Shown: one piece after another, positions 6,201-8,745 of the stretch
Numbering within the stretch: position 1 is the first letter of the stretch
Layout: each line of letters opens with the position of its first letter
Assembly: GCA_947653315.1 (NCBI GenBank)
Contig: CANTGP010000106.1
Coordinates: forward strand, 1 to 8,745
Direction of reading: 5' to 3'
Origin: an uncultured Lachnospiraceae bacterium
GTDB taxonomy: Bacteria > Bacillota > Clostridia > Lachnospirales > Lachnospiraceae
DNA: 8,745 nt
Position numbers and translations under genes: made by a program
Notes under the pieces: generated by a model
Databases searched by the model: none
The model's input: only the letters and a program-made list of their open reading frames with translations
Told to the model about the DNA's origin: nothing

Positions 6201-7661
6201 CGCATCGTCAAAGGCTTTTATTTTTGCACGGAATCCCCCCGCCTGTTCCGCCAGTCCGCTTTCGTTTTGGCGCAGTTCTTCCAGTTTCTTCTGCCGTTTT
6301 TCCTTCTCCTGCTCCCTCTCCCTGAGCAATTCAAGACATGCCTTTCTTTCCGCTTCCTGCTCCGCGCTCCTATCCTCATAATACTTCTTTAACCGCGCGC
6401 CCAGCCGTTTTCTCTCCGGTTCCAGGTTTTCCTTTTTCTCCCTGCATAGCGACAAACGCTGCAGTTCCTTATCCCGCTCCCGTCCGCATTCCGCCGCGTT
6501 CTCCTCCAGTTTGGCACATGCCAGCACATGAAGCCTGTACAGGATTTCTTCCCGTCCCCGCTCCAGTTCTTCCTCCTCCATCCGCAGCATTTCCAAATTG
6601 CTGCCGGAGAAACGCTCTTTTTCCGCAATGGCGTAAAATTCCCCCGACAGCTTTTCGTACTCCAAATACCCCAACTGCCGCTCCAAATCCAAAAGCCGCC
6701 GCTGTACCTCCTCCGCGCTGTTTTTCTCCTTCCCTTCCAATTCATACAGCCGACGGATAAAATCCGCAATCTTATCCTCCTGCCTTGCCAAACCGCGCAT
6801 GACCTCCTGATAATGCTCCGCACTTTTCCGGATTCCCTCCGCCTCCTGTCCGAACGCGCGGATGGTATCCCGCCTTTCGATTTTGGATTGGTTGTCCTTA
6901 TACTGGCAGGTGTATTTCCACATGATATCCTGGAATTCCTTCATCCGGTTCCGGTCTTTGTTCAGCTTGTTCTCCACCGCTTCCAGGAACCATTTCTCCA
7001 CCAGCCCCTTTTCATCCTTACAGTCGGCAAATAAATCCGACAGACCGGATTCCTTCAGGTTTACTTTCTTAATGATGGTCTCCCATTCTTTATAATGAAT
7101 CCGGTATTCCGCCAGCTTGTCAAAATACTGCTTTGCCTGCGCCGACTGGTTCATGTCATAATAAAAAAACGAAATTCCCCTTTCCCGTTTATACGTCTCA
7201 AAAAGCTGGCGGCATGCATGGAAACTTTTCAGGGTAACGTCTTTTTTCGTCTTCTCCACCACGGGAAGGCTGTCGATATCCTGGGGACAGTGTTCTTTGT
7301 ATTCCGCTATGAAATTAATGGTTTCCAGTTCTTCCTGTGATTCTTCGGAAATTTCCTGGTTCCTGCGCACCATCATCCCCGTCAGCACATAGCCCGCGCC
7401 TTGGTCCAGCTTCCATTCCACCAAAATAAACGTCGGCTTATTGGTGGTAAAATAACCGGCAAAAGGACGGTCCTTGGCATTTTGGTACCGCTTATGCACA
7501 AAGGGCGCCATCATCATTTGTACCAGCACCGATTTTCCCCCGCCGTTGCGCAGGGAAAAAAGGGTGCTTTCCCCGTTAAGCCGGAACGTCTCGTCGCTGA
7601 TGCGGATGGCATTGTTATTATAATTCAGGTTAATTAAACGCACGGCATTTATCTTACTCAT
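3201..7661 (-). CDS. SMC/MukB-like ATPase, Wadjet JetC-like subunit
   Basis: This is a 1486-residue condensin-type ATPase, the length of E. coli MukB. In Wadjet systems JetC is the motor that extrudes DNA loops on small circular plasmids. The Walker A motif is RNGGGKS (38-44, Lys43). Long charged coiled-coil arms run from about 285-590 and 745-1230, separated by a globular hinge-like domain (about 590-745). The C-terminal head has the ABC signature NSGGEG (1357-1362) and Walker B VLLMDNPF. Asp1397 is followed by Asn1398 where most SMC proteins have catalytic Glu. The switch region TQLICLSGL (1421-1429) lacks the usual His. The start overlaps the end of jetB by 8 nt and has a GGAGG ribosome site 6 bases upstream. 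Pairing with JetB-like and JetA-like genes supports a Wadjet-type rather than RecN or SbcC identity. The subtype is unsure. Confidence 0.88.
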   Translation of the reverse strand: MSKINAVRLINLNYNNNAIRISDETFRLNGESTLFSLRNGGGKSVLVQMMMAPFVHKRYQNAKDRPFAGYFTTNKPTFILVEWKLDQGAGYVLTGMMVRRNQEISEESQEELETINFIAEYKEHCPQDIDSLPVVEKTKKDVTLKSFHACRQLFETYKRERGISFFYYDMNQSAQAKQYFDKLAEYRIHYKEWETIIKKVNLKESGLSDLFADCKDEKGLVEKWFLEAVENKLNKDRNRMKEFQDIMWKYTCQYKDNQSKIERRDTIRAFGQEAEGIRKSAEHYQEVMRGLARQEDKIADFIRRLYELEGKEKNSAEEVQRRLLDLERQLGYLEYEKLSGEFYAIAEKERFSGSNLEMLRMEEEELERGREEILYRLHVLACAKLEENAAECGRERDKELQRLSLCREKKENLEPERKRLGARLKKYYEDRSAEQEAERKACLELLREREQEKEKRQKKLEELRQNESGLAEQAGGFRAKIKAFDDAEEKFNREYGENWHRNILGEYEAGALQIRQAEFEKELGGCEHEKTKAKKDAERYREQHKGMQRLLEDKAAEKIRLEAAWKEMERVLSEYEQELAERKVILQYFGLGQDELFDTDKILAAAARKLSDADLVRKGLEKEADALEKEYRSMSQGKVLELSEEFCGMLEEAGIHFVYGMEWLRKNQFPPVRNKKLVSEHPFLPYSLILSRQELERLAGLPQQVYTSFPVPIIIREELEKKEEVQTGAIQSFSSLNFYVWFNDNLLEEEKLQKMLEEQEERIRRLQKNIEQKKEEYAGYIGRQEKIRGQKVTQRAYGDTKEEIRRLAESFAALEQEILDKREETESLEKLQVQKEQQIADLEQEVSRQGRRLADFGSLCQSYGEYREHCRLLEKNRKVKERLLNLQKLEREKIERLEQELLTGKNRLAALERSLEDCAQKRARYGQYGLDGAEGEYAPDGAEGAFAADGMESVLTEEQAVEAENRYEVITGGISAEQKELEERAEAARKRYDRAEGEWKLLLEKYRLTQEECAGVHYDRKEETHQEVLLEDREGKIGRKKELIHGEEIRCALLKQEKESKIAEMKERCGKEEPVAKGDIRTMDFSEAIRQLEYEKGEADREEKRIQKKIQGYESNLAALAEYGELVCREPVEWDCDFSVMDGAALTKQKGILIRDYHSYMEQRREARSGLERILNRMIRMEQFAEEFYQKPLESMLQLTDDAQRVLKQLETTIASYDSLMEKLLVDISFVEKEKAKIIELIGDYMRDVHGNLDKIDRNSTITVRERPVKMLKMELPDWTENENLYGLRLQDYIDDVTAKGIALLEENKNVQEYLGTKITTKGLYDAVVGIGNVQIRLYKIEEQREYPIAWADVARNSGGEGFLSAFVVLSALLYYMRKDESDLFADRNEGKVLLMDNPFAQTNASHLLKPLMDMAKKSNTQLICLSGLGGESIYNRFDNIYVLTLIAANLRSGMQYLKAEHMRGSEDETVIASRIEVVGQQELVF
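4804..4884 (-). repeat. Three 27-bp tandem units inside the SMC coiled coil
   Basis: Three consecutive 27-bp units (4858-4884, 4831-4857, 4804-4830 in coding order) encode three 9-residue repeats at about residues 927-953: QYGLDGAEG, EYAPDGAEG and AFAADGMES. The first two units agree at 21 of 27 bases, and the third is more diverged. The segment is acidic and rich in Gly and Ala, unlike the Lys/Glu/Arg-rich heptads on both sides, so it should form a loop or break in the returning coiled-coil arm. Unit copy number may vary between strains. Confidence 0.7.
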
Positions 7662-8367
7662 TTTCTCCCTCCAGCACCCGCTTCACCCTTTGGAAATGGT
7701 TTTGGTTTAACAGATTCCAGTCCATGAAATTGTCCAGTTTCTTCGTGGTCTTTATCATTTCGTCTTCTTCCACATATTCAATAAGCCCCTGCTTTTGCAG
7801 GAAATTCAGGATGTGGTATAAAAAACCTTCCTTTGTGGTTTTGGCGCGGGAGCCTTTCTCGTCGGACTTTAAAGCCTCGTATGCCTCGGACATATTGGAA
7901 AAAGCGATTCCCGCCCGTTCTTCTTCCTCCTCCCCCATCCGCTCCGTACCTTCCTTCAGACGGGAGGAAATACAGTTCTGCAGTTCCCCCACCCGCATGT
8001 AATCCCGCGTCTTGCTGGTGGCACCCTGCCCGTCATAAAATTCCACCAAAAGGGTCAGGATGACAAACTGGGACAGGTAATAATCCTTATCCGTCCCGCC
8101 CGACTTACACAACACCTGTTTGAGCTGCGCTTTGGAAAAGCCCAGGAAGGAGTTGTCCTCCTTCGGAATCAGGTAAATCACGTTCCCGTACCGCTCAATA
8201 TCGCACTGCGCCGCTTCTCCCTGCGATTTCACCAAATTCTGTATTCTCTCGTTTTCCGCATATCCCCGGTACAGTCTTTCCTGTGCTTCCTCGCCCAGTT
8301 CATGGTGTTCCAGCAGATAATAAAATATCTCCTGCCCCGTGCGGATTTCCTCCATTTCATATGCCAT
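7654..8367 (-). CDS. JetB-like (MukE/MksE-type KITE) subunit
   Basis: This 237-residue soluble protein sits where JetB, the KITE subunit of Wadjet condensins, is expected: between the partial JetA-like gene and the SMC ATPase. KITE proteins are winged-helix dimers that bind the kleisin and DNA. No enzyme motif, signal peptide or membrane segment is seen. Predicted helical content fits, and the last third (GFLYHILNFLQKQGLIEYVEED, split here as residues 181-192 and 193-202) looks like a winged-helix unit followed by the tail NQNHFQRVKRVL (221-232). A glutamate run lies at 146-150. The ATG at 8367 follows AGGTGA with 7 bases spacing; the in-frame ATG at 8355 lacks that support. The gene starts 12 nt after the jetA stop and overlaps jetC by 8 nt. 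The assignment rests mainly on size and position, and I think it belongs with the DUF6063-type JetB variants, which is not verified. Confidence 0.7.
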   Translation of the reverse strand: MAYEMEEIRTGQEIFYYLLEHHELGEEAQERLYRGYAENERIQNLVKSQGEAAQCDIERYGNVIYLIPKEDNSFLGFSKAQLKQVLCKSGGTDKDYYLSQFVILTLLVEFYDGQGATSKTRDYMRVGELQNCISSRLKEGTERMGEEEEERAGIAFSNMSEAYEALKSDEKGSRAKTTKEGFLYHILNFLQKQGLIEYVEEDEMIKTTKKLDNFMDWNLLNQNHFQRVKRVLEGENE

Positions 8368-8379
8368 AAGCCTGTCACC

Positions 8380-8745
8380 TCATGTTTCCCGTTCCTGTAT
8401 GCGGATCAGTACATTGGAACAGCAGATATTCCTGCACGCCCCTGTCTCATCCGGCACCTGTTCAAACGTAATGACCTTACCGTCCTCAATCCGGTACACT
8501 TCCACCTTTTCCAACCGCGGCGCCTCCGTTTCCGCAAAGTCCAAAAGCATCTCGTTTAATTGAAAGCCGCCGGAAAACTCGCTGATATATTCCCGCCGTT
8601 CTTCCCGCAGCTTGGGAATGTCGATTTCCCTGCCCCTTAACAGTTCCACCATGATTTCCTTGAAAATCTGCACATCGGGAATCAGTCCCCCGTACTCCTG
8701 CGCTCCGCCGTCCTCACGCGCTTCCACGGTCTCCCCCCGCGCCCC
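8380..8745 (-). CDS. JetA-like (kleisin) subunit, C-terminal 121 residues only
   Basis: Only the 3' end is in the window. The frame stays open to the right edge, with six codons before a GTG at 8727 that is almost certainly internal. In Wadjet operons JetA is the kleisin (MukF/MksF-like) that links the two SMC heads. The visible part is helical and acidic, then turns to alternating beta-like residues (VEVYRIEDGKVITFEQVP) and ends in CCSNVLIRIQERET. This is compatible with the C-terminal winged-helix end of a kleisin of the JetA type II kind (DUF5716-like), but I cannot prove it from this fragment. Its stop codon lies 12 nt before jetB, inside which the jetB ribosome site sits, so the genes are co-transcribed. 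The operon promoter must lie beyond the window. Confidence 0.6.
   Translation of the reverse strand, partial: GARGETVEAREDGGAQEYGGLIPDVQIFKEIMVELLRGREIDIPKLREERREYISEFSGGFQLNEMLLDFAETEAPRLEKVEVYRIEDGKVITFEQVPDETGACRNICCSNVLIRIQERET

Noticed and set aside
5597..6211. Same-strand out-of-frame open frame of 204 codons in the SMC gene, rich in Arg and Trp
   Set aside because: It is a frame shadow of the coiled-coil coding sequence with an unnatural Arg/Trp/Ser composition. The SMC frame itself is continuous, so there is no frameshift to explain.
5680..6381. Long + strand open frame, rich in Ser and Phe, inside the SMC gene
   Set aside because: Low-complexity Ser/Phe/Arg composition is what an antisense frame of a Glu/Lys/Arg-rich coiled-coil gene gives. 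There is no domain or start signal.

Overview
The window looks like part of a chromosome of a low-to-mid-GC Firmicute, most likely a Lachnospiraceae-type Clostridium. The grounds are strong AGGAGG-type ribosome sites, moderately GC-balanced coding DNA, an AT-rich promoter region, and the style of the LacI and SMC proteins. No rRNA, tRNA, CRISPR array, transposase or integrase was seen. The species assignment is inference.

Layout. Positions 1-309 are an AT-rich non-coding region. It carries a probable intrinsic terminator (about 136-170), repeated CGAAAC half-sites, and a good sigma-A-type promoter (TTGTTT, 17 bp, TATAAT). That promoter serves the only + strand gene, a full-length LacI/GalR-family repressor (310-1329). 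Everything to the right lies on the - strand and reads toward the LacI gene. In transcription order it is the 3' end of a jetA-like gene (8745-8380, cut by the window edge), jetB-like (8367-7654), a 1486-residue SMC/MukB-like ATPase, jetC-like (7661-3201), then two pol-beta-type nucleotidyltransferases of the RlaP/YcgL kind (3118-2099 and 2109-1264). The last one converges on the LacI gene and overlaps its 3' end by 66 bp.

The jetA-jetB-jetC block is very tightly packed (12-nt gap, then an 8-nt overlap). It matches the kleisin, KITE and SMC parts of a Wadjet (MksFEB/MukFEB-like) anti-plasmid condensin system, probably one of the non-type-I variants. Wadjet operons normally continue with jetD, the Toprim-containing nuclease subunit. 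Here the position after jetC is instead taken by an 82-nt C-depleted leader and two overlapping RlaP-type nucleotidyltransferase genes, and no jetD is visible. jetD may lie outside the window upstream of jetA, may have been lost, or the nucleotidyltransferase pair may be a functional substitute or add-on. This arrangement is the most interesting point in the window. The SMC protein also has two departures from the usual ABC-ATPase pattern: Asn follows the Walker B Asp, and no His is seen in the switch position.

Together the five - strand genes look like a defence cassette whose downstream border is at or near 1264-1330. The LacI regulator is probably unrelated and belongs to a sugar-responsive locus to the left of the window.
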